A stretch of 64,000 nt of DNA from Corynebacterium sphenisci DSM 44792 (GCF_001941505.1 NZ_CP009248.1:992001-1056000), one strand, 5' to 3'. Positions 11,268 to 20,641 are shown, counted from the stretch's first letter. Notes: generated from the letters alone by a model not told the origin. Numbers and translations: made by a program.

Positions 11268-12779
11268 CTAGGCCTTCATGCTGCCGGTCTCCAGGAAGCG
11301 CTGGTGCCAGCCGAGGGCCTCGCGCAGATCATGCGGGGTGTGCATGCCGACCTTGGGCTGCTTCTCGGCGCGCTCGACGTACTCGGTGAGCGCCTCCTTG
11401 TAGTCCGGGTGGGCGCACTTGTCGATGACCACCTTGGCCCGCTGGCGCGGGGCCAGGCCGCGCAGGTCCGCCAGGCCCTGCTCGGTGATGATCACCATCA
11501 CGTCATGCTCGGTGTGGTCGACGTGGGAGACCATCGGCACGATGGCGGAGATGTCGCCGCCCTTCGCGGTGGAGGGGGAGACGAAGGTGGAGATGTAGGC
11601 GTTGCGGGTGAAGTCCCCGGAGCCGCCCAGGCCGTTCATCATCTTCGTGCCCATGATGTGGGTGGAGTTGACGTTGCCGTAGATGTCGGCCTCGATGAGC
11701 CCGTTGCAGGAGATCACGCCCAGCCGGCGGATCACCTCGGCGTGGTTGGAGACCTCCTGCGGGCGCAGGATGATCTTCTTGGCGTAGTCGGAGGCCTTCT
11801 CGTTCATCCGGTCCGCGGCATCCGGGGACAGCGCGAAGGAGGTCGCCGAGGCCACGGACATGGTGCCGTTGTCGAGCAGCTCGATCATGCCGTCCTGGAT
11901 CACCTCGGTGTAGGAGGTGAGGTTCTCGAACTTGGAGTCCAGCAGCCCGGCGAGCACCGCGTTGGCGATGTTGCCCACCCCGGACTGCAGCGGCAGCAGG
12001 TTCTCCGGCAGCCGGCCCTGGGCCACCTCGTGCTCGAAGAAGTCGATCAGGTGCCCGGCGATCCGCTTGGAGTCCTCGTCGAGGGGCTTGAAGGGGGAGT
12101 TGCGGTCCGGGGCGTTGGTCTCCACCACGGCGACGACCTTGGCCGGGTCGATGTCGATGGCGGCCTTGCCGATCCGCTGGCCGGACTCCTCGATCGGGAT
12201 GATCTGGCGGGCCGGGGGCAGCCCGGGCAGCCAGATGTCGTGCATGCCCTCCAGTTCGGCGGACTGCCACTCGTTGACCTCGATGATGATCCGCTCGGCG
12301 GCCTGCAGGTAGTTCACCGAGTTGCCCACGGAGGAGGAGGGCACGATGGAGCCGTCCTCCTTGATCCGCACCGCCTCGACGATGGCGACGTCCACCGGGC
12401 CGAAGAAGCCCTGGGTGGTCATCTGCCCGGAATGGGAGAGGTGGATGTCCGAGTAGTAGGTGGTGCCGTCGTTGATCTTGCCGCGCAGGGTCGGATCGGA
12501 CTGGTAGGGGGCGCGCCAGTTGACCCCGCCGGTCTCGGCGAGCACCCCGTCGAGCTCCGGGGCGGTGGAGGCGCCGGTGAGCACGTTGATCCGGAACTCC
12601 TCGCCGCGTTCGGTGGCCTCGGTGATCCGGCGGGCGATGGCCCCCGGCATCTCCTTCGGGTAGCCGGCGCCGGTGAACCCGGAGAAGCCGATCTGGTCGC
12701 CGGGCTTGATGAGCTGCGCGGCGTCGTCCGCCGACATCACCTTCCCGCGCAGGCCCTGGTGGGAGATCCGGTCCGACAT
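11268..12779 (-). CDS. actA: acetyl-CoA hydrolase/transferase family CoA-transferase (ActA type)
   Basis: Moves CoA between succinyl-CoA, acetyl-CoA or propionyl-CoA and free acids; ActA of C. glutamicum supports acetate metabolism. 503 aa, family length. Seen: N-terminal GFSGFTGAGYPKEMP, the catalytic-Glu segment SYTEVIQDGM (about residue 288), and the C-terminal GLGGSGDFTRNAY CoA-binding loop with VSHVDHTEHDV. ATG start at 12779 with GGAGGA upstream. Transcribed alone, convergent with the MmgE/ComA-like operon. The ActA name rests on length and motifs; another substrate pair is possible. Confidence 0.88.
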   Translation of the reverse strand: MSDRISHQGLRGKVMSADDAAQLIKPGDQIGFSGFTGAGYPKEMPGAIARRITEATERGEEFRINVLTGASTAPELDGVLAETGGVNWRAPYQSDPTLRGKINDGTTYYSDIHLSHSGQMTTQGFFGPVDVAIVEAVRIKEDGSIVPSSSVGNSVNYLQAAERIIIEVNEWQSAELEGMHDIWLPGLPPARQIIPIEESGQRIGKAAIDIDPAKVVAVVETNAPDRNSPFKPLDEDSKRIAGHLIDFFEHEVAQGRLPENLLPLQSGVGNIANAVLAGLLDSKFENLTSYTEVIQDGMIELLDNGTMSVASATSFALSPDAADRMNEKASDYAKKIILRPQEVSNHAEVIRRLGVISCNGLIEADIYGNVNSTHIMGTKMMNGLGGSGDFTRNAYISTFVSPSTAKGGDISAIVPMVSHVDHTEHDVMVIITEQGLADLRGLAPRQRAKVVIDKCAHPDYKEALTEYVERAEKQPKVGMHTPHDLREALGWHQRFLETGSMKA

Positions 12780-12858
12780 ATGTCCTCCTGGTGGATGGGG
12801 CGGGCCCGGGGCCGTCTGTAACGCCGTTGACCCGCCGCTAAGGGTTGCTTCACAGGCG

Positions 12859-12883
12859 AATCTAGCACGTGATGGGCGTCACG
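12859..12883 (-). promoter_or_regulatory. actA promoter with GlxR-like site
   Basis: On the minus strand a TAGATT -10 box lies at 12864-12859. CGTGA-N6-TCACG at 12868-12883 matches the CRP/GlxR form TGTGA-N6-TCACA except at the outer bases and lies just upstream of the -10 box, a position expected to repress. Carbon-source control through cAMP-GlxR is inferred. Confidence 0.45.
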
Positions 12884-13046
12884 CGCAGCCACCGGGGCGA
12901 ACGGTGTGCCCCGGATCGGGCGGAAGCGCCGCGCACGCGCCGGGGGAGCCGGCCCCGGTCACCCGGAAAGGGGGTGCCCGGGGGTGCGCCGCGGGCCCGG
13001 GCCCGGTCGCCGCAGCCGCGCCCGGGGCCCGGCCGGGGCGCCGCGG

Positions 13047-13640
13047 CTAGCCCGCGGGTCGCTGCGCGGGGGCCTCGGCGGGCGGGTCGTAGCGGTCCAC
13101 CACCACCGCCACCGGGGTGTCCGCGGTGACCCCGATGAGCTTCGGCCGGTGGCAGGCGTCGGCGAGCATCCAGCCCTCGGCCTGCGCGGCCGGCGCCGGG
13201 TCCGCCCCGTAGCCGGCGGCGACCTCCCCGGAGTCGGCGACGAAGGTGATGAGGTACAGCGTCGATTCGCAGCCGGGCGCGCCCACCGGGAAGCGGTCGG
13301 CGAGCCCGGCGAGCGGATCGACCTCCCCGTCGGCGGGGGCGGTCACCCGGGCGTTGCCCACATCGCTGAGCGTCAGCTCGCCCCAGTTCGGCGGGGGCAC
13401 CACCCGGCCGGCGCGCACCGCGCCGCCGTCGGCGGCGGCGGCGAGCAGCTCGGCCGCCCCGGCCGCGTCGGTCGCCGGCGGGGTCGGCGCGGCGGGCGTG
13501 GCGGGCGCGGCGGTCGGGTCCTGCGCCGCGGGGGCCTCGGCGGAGTCGTCCGGGTCCCCGGCGCCGGAGCAGCCGGCGAGGGCGAGCAGGGCGGCCGCGG
13601 CGGCGGCGAGGGCGCGTCGGCGGGGGCGGATCCGGGTCAT
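13047..13640 (-). CDS. small putative lipoprotein of unknown function
   Basis: 197 aa. Arg-rich start, Ala/Leu hydrophobic stretch and lipobox LAGC (Cys near residue 24) show export and lipid anchoring. A Pro/Ala/Thr-rich linker (about 30-60) leads to a folded C-terminal part with two Cys (GCESTLYLITF and ACHRPKLIG) that could form a disulfide. ATG at 13640 with GAGGAG 5 nt upstream. It starts 38 bp after leuB in the same direction and is probably cotranscribed. No known family recognised. Confidence 0.75.
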   Translation of the reverse strand: MTRIRPRRRALAAAAAALLALAGCSGAGDPDDSAEAPAAQDPTAAPATPAAPTPPATDAAGAAELLAAAADGGAVRAGRVVPPPNWGELTLSDVGNARVTAPADGEVDPLAGLADRFPVGAPGCESTLYLITFVADSGEVAAGYGADPAPAAQAEGWMLADACHRPKLIGVTADTPVAVVVDRYDPPAEAPAQRPAG

Positions 13641-13678
13641 CGTCGGCTCCTCGGTCGGGGGCGGGGGAGTGCGCCGGA

Positions 13679-14710
13679 TCAGCCGGCGACGGCGGCGGCG
13701 ATCCGGTCGCCGACCTCGACCGTGCGCACCGGGGCGTCGCCGCGGGCGGCGAGATCGGCCTCCACGGCGGCCTCGATCCGCTCCGCGGCCCCGGCGCGGC
13801 CGAGGTGGCGCAGCATCATCGCCGCCGAGAGGATCGCCGCGGTCGGGTCCGCGACGCCCGTGCCGGCGATGTCCGGGGCGGAGCCGTGCACCGGCTCGAA
13901 CATGGAGGGGTTGGCCCCGGAGGCGTCGATGTTGCCGGAGGCGGCCAGGCCGATCCCGCCGGTGACCGCCCCGGCCTCGTCGGTGAGGATGTCGCCGAAG
14001 AGGTTGTCGGTGACGATCACGTCGAAGCGGCCCGGGTCGGTGACCAGGTAGATGGTGGCGGCGTCGATGTGGCAGTAGTCCACCGCCACCTCCGGGTACT
14101 CCGCGGCGACCTCGTCGACGGTGCGCTGCCACAGGCCGCCGCCGTGCACGAGCACGTTGGTCTTGTGCACCAGGGTGAGCCGCCGCCGGCGGGTCATCGC
14201 CAGGTCGAAGGCGTAGCGCACCACCCGCTCCGCGCCGAAGCGGGTGTTCACGCTGGTCTCGTTGGCGACCTCCTGGGCGGTGCCCACCCGGATGGCGCCG
14301 CCGTTGCCGGTGTAGGCGCCCTCGGTGCCCTCGCGCACCACCACGAAGTCGATCTCGCCGGGATCGCGCAGCGGGGAGGCCACTCCGGGGAAGAGCCGGG
14401 CCGGGCGCAGGTTGACGTGGTGGTCCAGGGCGAAGCGCATGCGCAGCAGCAGCCCGCGCTCGAGCACCCCCGGCGGCACCCGCTCCGGGTCGCCGACCGC
14501 GCCGAGCAGGATCGCGTCATGGCCGCGGATGTCGGCCAGGTCCGCCTCGGTGAGGGTCTGCCCGGTCGCGGCGTAGCGGCGCCCGCCCAGGTCGTACTCG
14601 GTGACCTCGAAATCGCCGATCGCGGCGCGGAGCACCTTCAGCGCCTCCGCGGTGACCTCGGTGCCGATGCCGTCGCCGGGGATGACGGCGATCCTCAGTG
14701 CGCTGCTCAT
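13679..14710 (-). CDS. leuB: 3-isopropylmalate dehydrogenase
   Basis: Oxidatively decarboxylates 3-isopropylmalate to 2-oxoisocaproate with NAD+, the third step of leucine synthesis. 343 aa from the ATG at 14710, which has AAAGGA upstream; the earlier in-frame start at 14731 is less likely. Typical motifs: PGDGIGTEV near residue 11, the substrate Arg residues in [10 protein letters not shown], and the metal/NAD region [13 protein letters not shown] and [14 protein letters not shown]. Separate from leuCD (34.5 kb) as in C. glutamicum. Confidence 0.96.
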   Translation of the reverse strand: MSSALRIAVIPGDGIGTEVTAEALKVLRAAIGDFEVTEYDLGGRRYAATGQTLTEADLADIRGHDAILLGAVGDPERVPPGVLERGLLLRMRFALDHHVNLRPARLFPGVASPLRDPGEIDFVVVREGTEGAYTGNGGAIRVGTAQEVANETSVNTRFGAERVVRYAFDLAMTRRRRLTLVHKTNVLVHGGGLWQRTVDEVAAEYPEVAVDYCHIDAATIYLVTDPGRFDVIVTDNLFGDILTDEAGAVTGGIGLAASGNIDASGANPSMFEPVHGSAPDIAGTGVADPTAAILSAAMMLRHLGRAGAAERIEAAVEADLAARGDAPVRTVEVGDRIAAAVAG

Positions 14711-14741
14711 GTGGCGGGATTCCTTTCTCACTGCGTGGACG

Positions 14742-14756
14742 CATGCATCCTAGCAA
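14742..14756 (-). promoter_or_regulatory. leuB promoter and candidate LtbR site
   Basis: The minus strand reads TTGCTAGGATGCATG here; TAGGAT (14752-14747) is the -10 box and predicts a start near 14740. The same TGCTAGNAT core recurs in the ltbR/leuC intergenic region (34399-34429), whose encoded regulator LtbR represses leuB and leuCD in C. glutamicum. Site assignment is inference from this shared core. Confidence 0.5.
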
Positions 14757-15091
14757 AGCGGGTCCGCCGCCCGGTCCCGCCGCCGGGCGCCCCCACCCGG
14801 CGGCGAATGCCGCATTTGCGTATTCGCGCAGATCCGCGAATTAACGCCGAATGCATTTAGGGAGATTATTTCATGGCAACCATAACGGGTTTTCCCGGTT
14901 CACGTACCCGCAGGTCGGCACGGTCGTGGCGCGGATGCGGCGGGCGCCGCGGTACGCAATGCCGGGCGCGGGCGGAATTGCGGATCCGGTGGTATCTTCG
15001 GTGGTGCAGCCTCATCCATGGCAGTACCCGCCATAACGGCGCGGTGGCGCGGCCCCGCCACGGCGCCCGCACACAGGAAAGAGGCACCGTC
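14757..15091 (+). other. gene-free region with a 20-bp palindrome
   Basis: No credible gene. The stretch 14810-14890 is clearly richer in A+T than its surroundings and holds the perfect palindrome ATTCGCG-CAGATC-CGCGAAT (14822-14841), a plausible operator. A TATCTT box near 14993 and the GGAAAGAGG site at 15077-15085 belong to the following sufC-like gene. No riboswitch or terminator recognised. Confidence 0.4.
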
Positions 15092-15817
15092 ATGTCCGAC
15101 ACCCCGCTTCTTCAGCTCAGCGGCGTCGACGTGGCCGCCGGCGAGGACGTCATCTGCCGCGGCATCGACCTGGTCATCCGGGAGGGCGAGCGGCACATCC
15201 TGCTCGGCCCCAACGGATCCGGCAAATCCACCCTGCTCAACGGCATCATGGGGATCACCCCCTTCCGGATCGCCGCCGGCGTGGCCCGGCTGCGCGGCGA
15301 GGACATCTCCGGAATGCCCACCGAGGAACGCGCCCGCGCCGGCATCGGCCTGGCCTTCCAGCGCCCGCCCGCGCTCAAGGGCGTGCAGGTCGCCCGGCTC
15401 GCCGCCGCGATCGGCGCCGAGGGCCGGCTGCCCGACGCCGCGGACCGGCTGGGCCTGGCCCATCTGCTCGACCGGGACGTCAACCACGGCTTCTCCGGGG
15501 GCGAGGCCAAGCGCTTCGAGGTGATGAAGCTCGATCTGCAGGGCCCCAGCCTCTGCCTCTTCGACGAACCCGAGTCCGGGGTGGACATGGAGCAGGTCGC
15601 CGTGGTGGGCCGGGCGGTGCGCGAGCTGCTGGAGCGGCCCGACGCCGCCGGCCGGCCGCGCGCCGGGCTGGTGATCACGCACACCGGGTTCATCCTCGAC
15701 GGCATCGACGCCGATGTCGCGCACCTGATGGTCGACGGCCGGCTCGTCGACTCCGGCGACCCCCACGAGATGTTCGAGGCGATCCGCCGCGAGGGCTACC
15801 GGGCGCCCGCCGCCTGA
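15092..15817 (+). CDS. SufC-like ABC ATPase
   Basis: 241 aa ATPase resembling SufC, the motor of the SUF iron-sulfur assembly complex. Walker A GPNGSGKST (about residue 41), signature FSGGEAKRFEVMK (about 135), Walker B LCLFDEPESGVD with the catalytic Glu, and the switch His in VITHTG. The sequence EDISGMPTEERARAGI is typical of SufC. ATG at 15092 after GGAAAGAGG. It forms a two-gene operon with the SufB-like gene, without sufS, sufU, sufD or sufR. An extra SUF-like pair or a two-gene SmsCB-type system is the best reading. Confidence 0.82.
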   Translation: MSDTPLLQLSGVDVAAGEDVICRGIDLVIREGERHILLGPNGSGKSTLLNGIMGITPFRIAAGVARLRGEDISGMPTEERARAGIGLAFQRPPALKGVQVARLAAAIGAEGRLPDAADRLGLAHLLDRDVNHGFSGGEAKRFEVMKLDLQGPSLCLFDEPESGVDMEQVAVVGRAVRELLERPDAAGRPRAGLVITHTGFILDGIDADVAHLMVDGRLVDSGDPHEMFEAIRREGYRAPAA

Positions 15818-15855
15818 GCCCCGCCGGACCGCCCCTGCGAAAGGAATGACCCACG

Positions 15856-16983
15856 ATGACCACCATCGCCCCCACCGCGCGGGATCTCGGGCCCGCCGCC
15901 GCCAACCCCGATCTGCTCGAATCCGTCGGCTGGGCGCCGCCCGAGCGCCGCTCCGCCACCTCCGTGCTCGTCGACCACGGCTACGCCGCCATGGAGAGCC
16001 AGCACCCGGACATCGTGATGATGCCCCTGGCCGAGGCGCTGCTCGCGCACCCCTGGGTGCAGGACCTCATGTTCAGCCTGATCGACCCGGAGTCCGATCC
16101 CATCCTGCGCCGGGCCTTCGAATCCACCCGGGAGCCGCTGGGCACCTTCACCTGGGTGCGCGACGGGGCCCGGGTGGAGCTGCCGCACCAGTCCTTCACT
16201 GTGATGACGGTGCCGCAGGAGCGCCAGTTCGTGCACGACATCACCGTCATCGGCGCCGGCGCCGTGGTCGACTCCGTCTCCGGCTCCGCGGTCGCCCCGG
16301 CGCTCACCCACGGCACCCACGTCAGCGTCAACGAGACCTTCGTCGGCGACGGCGCCCAGGTGCGCAGCGTCGACGTGGACCGCTGGGGCCGGGAGATGGA
16401 GGTGCACAGCTACGACCGCGCCAGGGTCGGCGCGGACGCCACCATGAGCACCGTGTCGGTGGCCGTGTCCGGGCTGCGCAGGATGGTCGCCGACTCCCGC
16501 ACCGAGGTCGGCGCCCGTTCGGCGTGCACCTCGCACAGCATCGTCTTCGCCCCGGAGGGCACCGACCGGGACATGACCACGGTCATCGATCTCGCCGGGG
16601 CCGGGGCGCAGGCCGAGCAGGTCTCCCGGATGGTCTCCGACGGCGGCCGGATCCGCAACGTCAACACGCTGCGCTCCACCGTCCAGGACGTCCGCGGCTT
16701 CCTGGAGTGCGACGGGCTGCTGCTGCGCGACACCGGCGTCATCGAGTCCATCCCGGCCCTGGACGCCCGGGCGGATCGGGCCCAGCTCTCCCACGAGGCC
16801 GCCGTCGGCATGATCGACGACGAGAAGCTCGACTACCTCAAGGCCCTGGGCATCGACGAGGACGCCGCCCGCGATCTCATCGTGCAGGGCTTCCTCAACC
16901 TCGACGACGACCGGATCCCGGCCGCGGTGCGCGACCGGGTCGAGGACCTGGTCAGCGCCGCCCGGGAGGCGGAGAACTTCTGA
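15856..16983 (+). CDS. SufB/SufD-family scaffold protein
   Basis: 375 aa. The core (about 100-340) is the right-handed beta-helix of the SufBD family (TVIGAGAVVDSVSGSAV, HGTHVSVNETFVGDGA, RTEVGARSACTSHS), ending in the family helix HEAAVGMIDDEKLDYLKALGIDEDAARDLIVQGF. The conserved SufB assembly Glu/His (SHEAAVGMI) is present. It would form a scaffold with the SufC-like ATPase encoded 38 bp upstream. Shorter than housekeeping SufB (about 480 aa), closer to archaeal or minimal SufB proteins. Confidence 0.82.
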   Translation: MTTIAPTARDLGPAAANPDLLESVGWAPPERRSATSVLVDHGYAAMESQHPDIVMMPLAEALLAHPWVQDLMFSLIDPESDPILRRAFESTREPLGTFTWVRDGARVELPHQSFTVMTVPQERQFVHDITVIGAGAVVDSVSGSAVAPALTHGTHVSVNETFVGDGAQVRSVDVDRWGREMEVHSYDRARVGADATMSTVSVAVSGLRRMVADSRTEVGARSACTSHSIVFAPEGTDRDMTTVIDLAGAGAQAEQVSRMVSDGGRIRNVNTLRSTVQDVRGFLECDGLLLRDTGVIESIPALDARADRAQLSHEAAVGMIDDEKLDYLKALGIDEDAARDLIVQGFLNLDDDRIPAAVRDRVEDLVSAAREAENF

Positions 16984-17158
16984 TCCCGCCCCGGCCCCGG
17001 CCGGCCCCCGCGGCCGGCCGGGGGCGGCCGGCCGCCGCCGGGCCACCCCCGGCGGCGCGCCCGCCGGGCAAAGCCGCCCGGGCCGGCGGGGCCCCTCGCT
17101 ATCCTGGGGGAAAGCACCGGCCCGCCCGGGCCGCCGCGCGGACGAAAGGCGCCCACCC

Positions 17159-19048
17159 ATGACCGTCGAACTCGAGGAGATCCGCGACTTCCTCGCCGGC
17201 TGCGCGCCGTTCTCCGACCTGCCCGTCGAGGCCCTCAACGCCCTGCCCGGCCGGCTCACCATGCGCTACGTGCGCCGCGGCGACGACGTGCTCGCCGCCG
17301 GCCGCGCCAATGACGACGTGTTCCTGATCCGCTCCGGGCTGGTCGACGTCTTCGACGCCTCCGGCACCCTGCTGGATCGCCGCGACGCCGGGGACCACCT
17401 CGGCTACTCCACGCTGCTCTCCCGGGAGCCCTCCCTCTACACCATGACCGCGGTGGAGGACGCGGTGCTGCTGGTCATGCACCGCGACGTCTGGGCGGAT
17501 CTGATGGAGCGCCACGAGTGCGTGGCCCGCTACTACGGCGGGGAGAACGCCCGGATCCGGGCGGTGGCCTCCTCGCTGCGCTCCACCGCCGCCGGGGACG
17601 CGCTGCGCACCCGGGTCGCGGACCTGATGGCCCCCGACCCGGTCACCGCCGGGCCGGCGACCCCCATCCGGGAGGCCGCGGCGATCATGACCGAACGCGG
17701 GGTGTCCTCCCTCCTGATCGTCGACCCGGCGGCGGCGCCGGCGGACGGGGCGCACCCCTCCGGGCTGGTCGGCATCATCACCGACCGGGACCTGCGCCGG
17801 CGGGTGATCGTCGCCGGGGTGGACACCTCCCGCCCGGTGTCGGAGGTGATGACCCCCGACCCGGAGGTGCTCGCCCCCGAGGTGCTCGCCTTCGAGGCGA
17901 TGCTGCTCATGGCCGAGCGCGGCTACCACCACCTGCCGGTGGCCGACGCCGGGGAGCTGCGCGGGATGCTGGTCATCGGCGATCTGATGCGCACCCTGCA
18001 CACCGACCCCGTCTACGCCACCGCGGCGCTGTCCCGCAAGGCCTCGATCACCGAGATCGCCGAGATCGCCGCGAACGCCCGGCGCACCGTGGGCACCTTC
18101 ATCGACCGCGGCTTCGGCCCCGACGAGATCTCCCGGCTGCTCACCGCCAACGCCGACGCGGTGGCCCGCCGGCTGCTGGTGCTCGCCGAGGAGTCCCTCG
18201 GCGAACCCCCGGTGCCCTACGCCTTCGTGGTGCTCGGCTCCCAGGGCCGCCGGGAGATGGGCCTGGCCAGTGACCAGGACAATGCGCTCATCCTCGACGA
18301 CGCCTACGACGAGGCCGCGCACGGGCGCTATTTCGCGGACCTGGCCGAGTTCGTCTGCGCCGGGCTGGCCGACTGCGGCTACCCGCTCTGCCCCGGCGAC
18401 ATGATGGCCACCAACCCCGCCTGGCGGATGACCGAATCGGCCTGGGAGACCACCTTCCACCAGTGGGTCACCGCCCCCGAGCCGGATGCGCTGCTGCACG
18501 CCCAGACCTTCTTCGACATCCGCGGCATCCACGGCGCCACCGCCCTGGTGGACGCGCTGCGCGGCTCCTACGTGCCGATCGCGGCGAACAGCCCCCGGCT
18601 GCACGCGCACCTGGCCAAGCTCGCCGCGCACCGGGAGCCCCCGCTGGGGGTGTTCCGCGGCCTGGTGCTGGAGAAGGACGGCGAGCACGCCAACACCCTG
18701 GACCTGAAGAAGGGCGGCACCGCCGCGGTGGTGCAGATGGCCCGCCTGTTCGCGCTGGCCGCCGGGTTGCCCCAGCTGGGCACCCGGGAGCGGCTGATCG
18801 CCGCCGCCGGGGCGGGCTCGGTCTCCCGCCGCGGGGCCGCCGATCTCGGCGACGCCTACGAGTTCCTCACCACGGTGCTGCTGGAGCACCAGGCGCACAC
18901 CGCGGCCGCCGGGGCGGAGCCCGACAACCACCTGCACCCCCGGGAGCTGTCCAAGCTGGAGCGGCAGCACCTGCGCGACGCCTTCGGCGTGGTGCGCCGG
19001 ATGCAGCAGGGCCTGGCCGCGAAGTACCCGATCCACACGATCGGCTGA
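17159..19048 (+). CDS. cNMP-binding/CBS/DUF294 nucleotidyltransferase-like protein
   Basis: 629 aa multidomain regulator. Order: cyclic-nucleotide-binding fold (about 10-140), CBS pair (about 155-285; PVTAGPATPIREAA and EVLAPEVLAFEAM), then a DUF294 nucleotidyltransferase domain with GSQGRREMGLASDQDNAL (about 360-377) and the DUF294 C-terminal domain. Such proteins resemble GlnD-type nucleotidyltransferases and are thought to sense nucleotides; the target is unknown. ATG at 17159 after CGAAAGGCG. The exonuclease gene follows after 5 bp, an association also seen in C. glutamicum. Confidence 0.88.
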   Translation: MTVELEEIRDFLAGCAPFSDLPVEALNALPGRLTMRYVRRGDDVLAAGRANDDVFLIRSGLVDVFDASGTLLDRRDAGDHLGYSTLLSREPSLYTMTAVEDAVLLVMHRDVWADLMERHECVARYYGGENARIRAVASSLRSTAAGDALRTRVADLMAPDPVTAGPATPIREAAAIMTERGVSSLLIVDPAAAPADGAHPSGLVGIITDRDLRRRVIVAGVDTSRPVSEVMTPDPEVLAPEVLAFEAMLLMAERGYHHLPVADAGELRGMLVIGDLMRTLHTDPVYATAALSRKASITEIAEIAANARRTVGTFIDRGFGPDEISRLLTANADAVARRLLVLAEESLGEPPVPYAFVVLGSQGRREMGLASDQDNALILDDAYDEAAHGRYFADLAEFVCAGLADCGYPLCPGDMMATNPAWRMTESAWETTFHQWVTAPEPDALLHAQTFFDIRGIHGATALVDALRGSYVPIAANSPRLHAHLAKLAAHREPPLGVFRGLVLEKDGEHANTLDLKKGGTAAVVQMARLFALAAGLPQLGTRERLIAAAGAGSVSRRGAADLGDAYEFLTTVLLEHQAHTAAAGAEPDNHLHPRELSKLERQHLRDAFGVVRRMQQGLAAKYPIHTIG

Positions 19049-19053
19049 GCGCG

Positions 19054-19683
19054 ATGGGCATCTTCGACGGGATCCGCCGCGACCGCGCCCGGCGCGGCGC
19101 CACCGGGCCGCTGGCCGGGCTCTACGCCGCCGAGGCGCACCCGGAGCGCCGGCTGGCGGTGGACGTGGAGACCACCGGGCTGGACCCGGACGCCGACCAC
19201 CTGCTCTCCATCGGCTGGGTGCCGGTCGACGGCGCCGAGATCATCCTCGGCGGGGCCGGGCACGTGGTGCTGCGCCGGGAGGACATGGACTCGGTGGGGG
19301 AGTCCGCCACCCTGCACGGGCTCACCGACGACATGGTCGCCTCCGGGGAGGACCCCGCCGAGGCGGTGGCGATGGTGCTGCGCGCGCTGACCGGCCGGCG
19401 GCTGCTCGCCCATTTCGCGGACATGGAGCTGGGCTTCCTGGACCGGGCCTGCCGGCGCCATTTCGGCGCCGGCTTCGACGTGCCCGCCGATGACACGATG
19501 ACCCGGGAGTTCGCCCGGATCTCCGCCGCCGGCCGGCGGCCCGGCCGCGATGAGCTGCGGCTGTGGAACGTCCGGGCCGGCTACGGGCTGCCCGCCACCA
19601 GGGCGCATCATGCGCTCAACGACGCCCTGGCCTGCGCCGAGGTGTGGCTGGCCCAGGACGCGCACCGGGTGCCCCGGCGCTGA
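19054..19683 (+). CDS. DnaQ-like 3'-5' exonuclease (DEDDh)
   Basis: 209 aa, similar to the proofreading epsilon fold. Catalytic residues are seen in DVETTGLDP (about residue 35), the Asp in LLAHFADMELGFLD, and the final HHALNDALA (His and Asp). The substrate is unknown; being paired and probably cotranslated with the cNMP/CBS/DUF294 protein (5 bp apart), it may act in nucleotide signalling or RNA/DNA turnover rather than replication. ATG at 19054. Annotated as dnaQ2 in C. glutamicum by position. Confidence 0.88.
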   Translation: MGIFDGIRRDRARRGATGPLAGLYAAEAHPERRLAVDVETTGLDPDADHLLSIGWVPVDGAEIILGGAGHVVLRREDMDSVGESATLHGLTDDMVASGEDPAEAVAMVLRALTGRRLLAHFADMELGFLDRACRRHFGAGFDVPADDTMTREFARISAAGRRPGRDELRLWNVRAGYGLPATRAHHALNDALACAEVWLAQDAHRVPRR

Positions 19684-19758
19684 GCCCGGCGGATCCGCCG
19701 CCGCGGGGCGCGACACGGCGGCGGCACCCCCCGACATGGCCGAACCGGGCCGCGCGTG

Positions 19759-19764
19759 TAGCCT
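19759..19764 (+). promoter_or_regulatory. odx promoter (-10 box, leaderless)
   Basis: TGTAGCCT at 19757-19764 lies 7 nt from the ATG at 19772, which places the transcription start at or next to the start codon. Confidence 0.5.
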
Positions 19765-19771
19765 GTCCGTC

Positions 19772-20563
19772 ATGCGTATCGCCAGGATCGCCCACCCGGA
19801 GGGCATGTGCTTCGCACTCGTCGAGGGCGAGGGCGCCGATGTCCGACTGCACGAAATCGAGGGCCACCCCTTCGCCGACATCGTCAAGACCGGCAGGTCC
19901 TGGCCCCTGGCGGACATCCGGCTGCTGTCCCCGATGCTGCCGTCGAAGGTCGTCGCCATCGGCCGCAACTACGCCGATCACGTCAAGGAGGTCTTCAAGG
20001 CCTCCGGCGAATCGCTGCCGCCGACGCTGTTCCTCAAGCCGCCGACCGCGGTGATCGGCCCCGAGGCGCCGATCCGGATCCCGGACTTCGCCACCAAGGT
20101 CGAGTTCGAGGGCGAGCTGGCCCTGGTCATCGGCAAGCCCTGCAAGAACGTGCCCCGGGAGCGGGCGATGGACGTCATCTTCGGCTACACCATCGTCAAC
20201 GACGTCTCCTCCCGGGATCTGCAGTTCGCCGACGGGCAGTGGGCCCGGGCGAAGGGCATCGACACCTTCTGCCCCCTGGGCCCCTGGATCCAGACCGAGC
20301 TGGACCCCGCCGGGCTGCCGATCAAGGCGCATCTCACCCACGAGGGCGTCACCGAGACCAAGCAGGACTCCAACTCGGACCAGATGATCATGGACATCCC
20401 CGAGATCATCGAGTTCATCACCGCCTCGATGACCCTGCTGCCCGGGGACGTCATCTGCACCGGTTCCCCGGCCGGCACCGCCTCGATGTTCCCCGGCGAC
20501 CGGATCGAGATCGAGATCCCGGGCATCGGGCGGCTGGCCAACCCGGTCGAGCGCGCCGACTAG
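19772..20563 (+). CDS. odx: FAH-family oxaloacetate decarboxylase (Odx-like)
   Basis: 263 aa. C-terminal fumarylacetoacetate hydrolase fold with the metal-binding Glu pair in VEFEGELALVIG (about residue 112), Asp in NDVSSRDLQ, and Lys in RAKGIDTFCPLGPWI. FAH-family enzymes use Mg2+/Mn2+ to cleave or decarboxylate beta-keto acids. The orthologue at the same locus in C. glutamicum (cg1458, between dnaQ2 and gltX) is the oxaloacetate decarboxylase Odx, which limits anaplerotic flux. Name given by synteny and family; a fumarylpyruvate-type hydrolase is the alternative. Confidence 0.82.
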   Translation: MRIARIAHPEGMCFALVEGEGADVRLHEIEGHPFADIVKTGRSWPLADIRLLSPMLPSKVVAIGRNYADHVKEVFKASGESLPPTLFLKPPTAVIGPEAPIRIPDFATKVEFEGELALVIGKPCKNVPRERAMDVIFGYTIVNDVSSRDLQFADGQWARAKGIDTFCPLGPWIQTELDPAGLPIKAHLTHEGVTETKQDSNSDQMIMDIPEIIEFITASMTLLPGDVICTGSPAGTASMFPGDRIEIEIPGIGRLANPVERAD

Positions 20564-20641
20564 CGCCGCCCCCGCGGCGCGGGTGCCCGTGGTGGGGCGC
20601 ACCCCACCCCCGCCGTCCGCGGCGGCCCTAGCGTCGGGGCC

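Noticed and set aside
14851..15036. Short ORF in the gap before the sufC-like gene
   Set aside because: No ribosome binding site, no domain, and composition unlike neighbouring genes.
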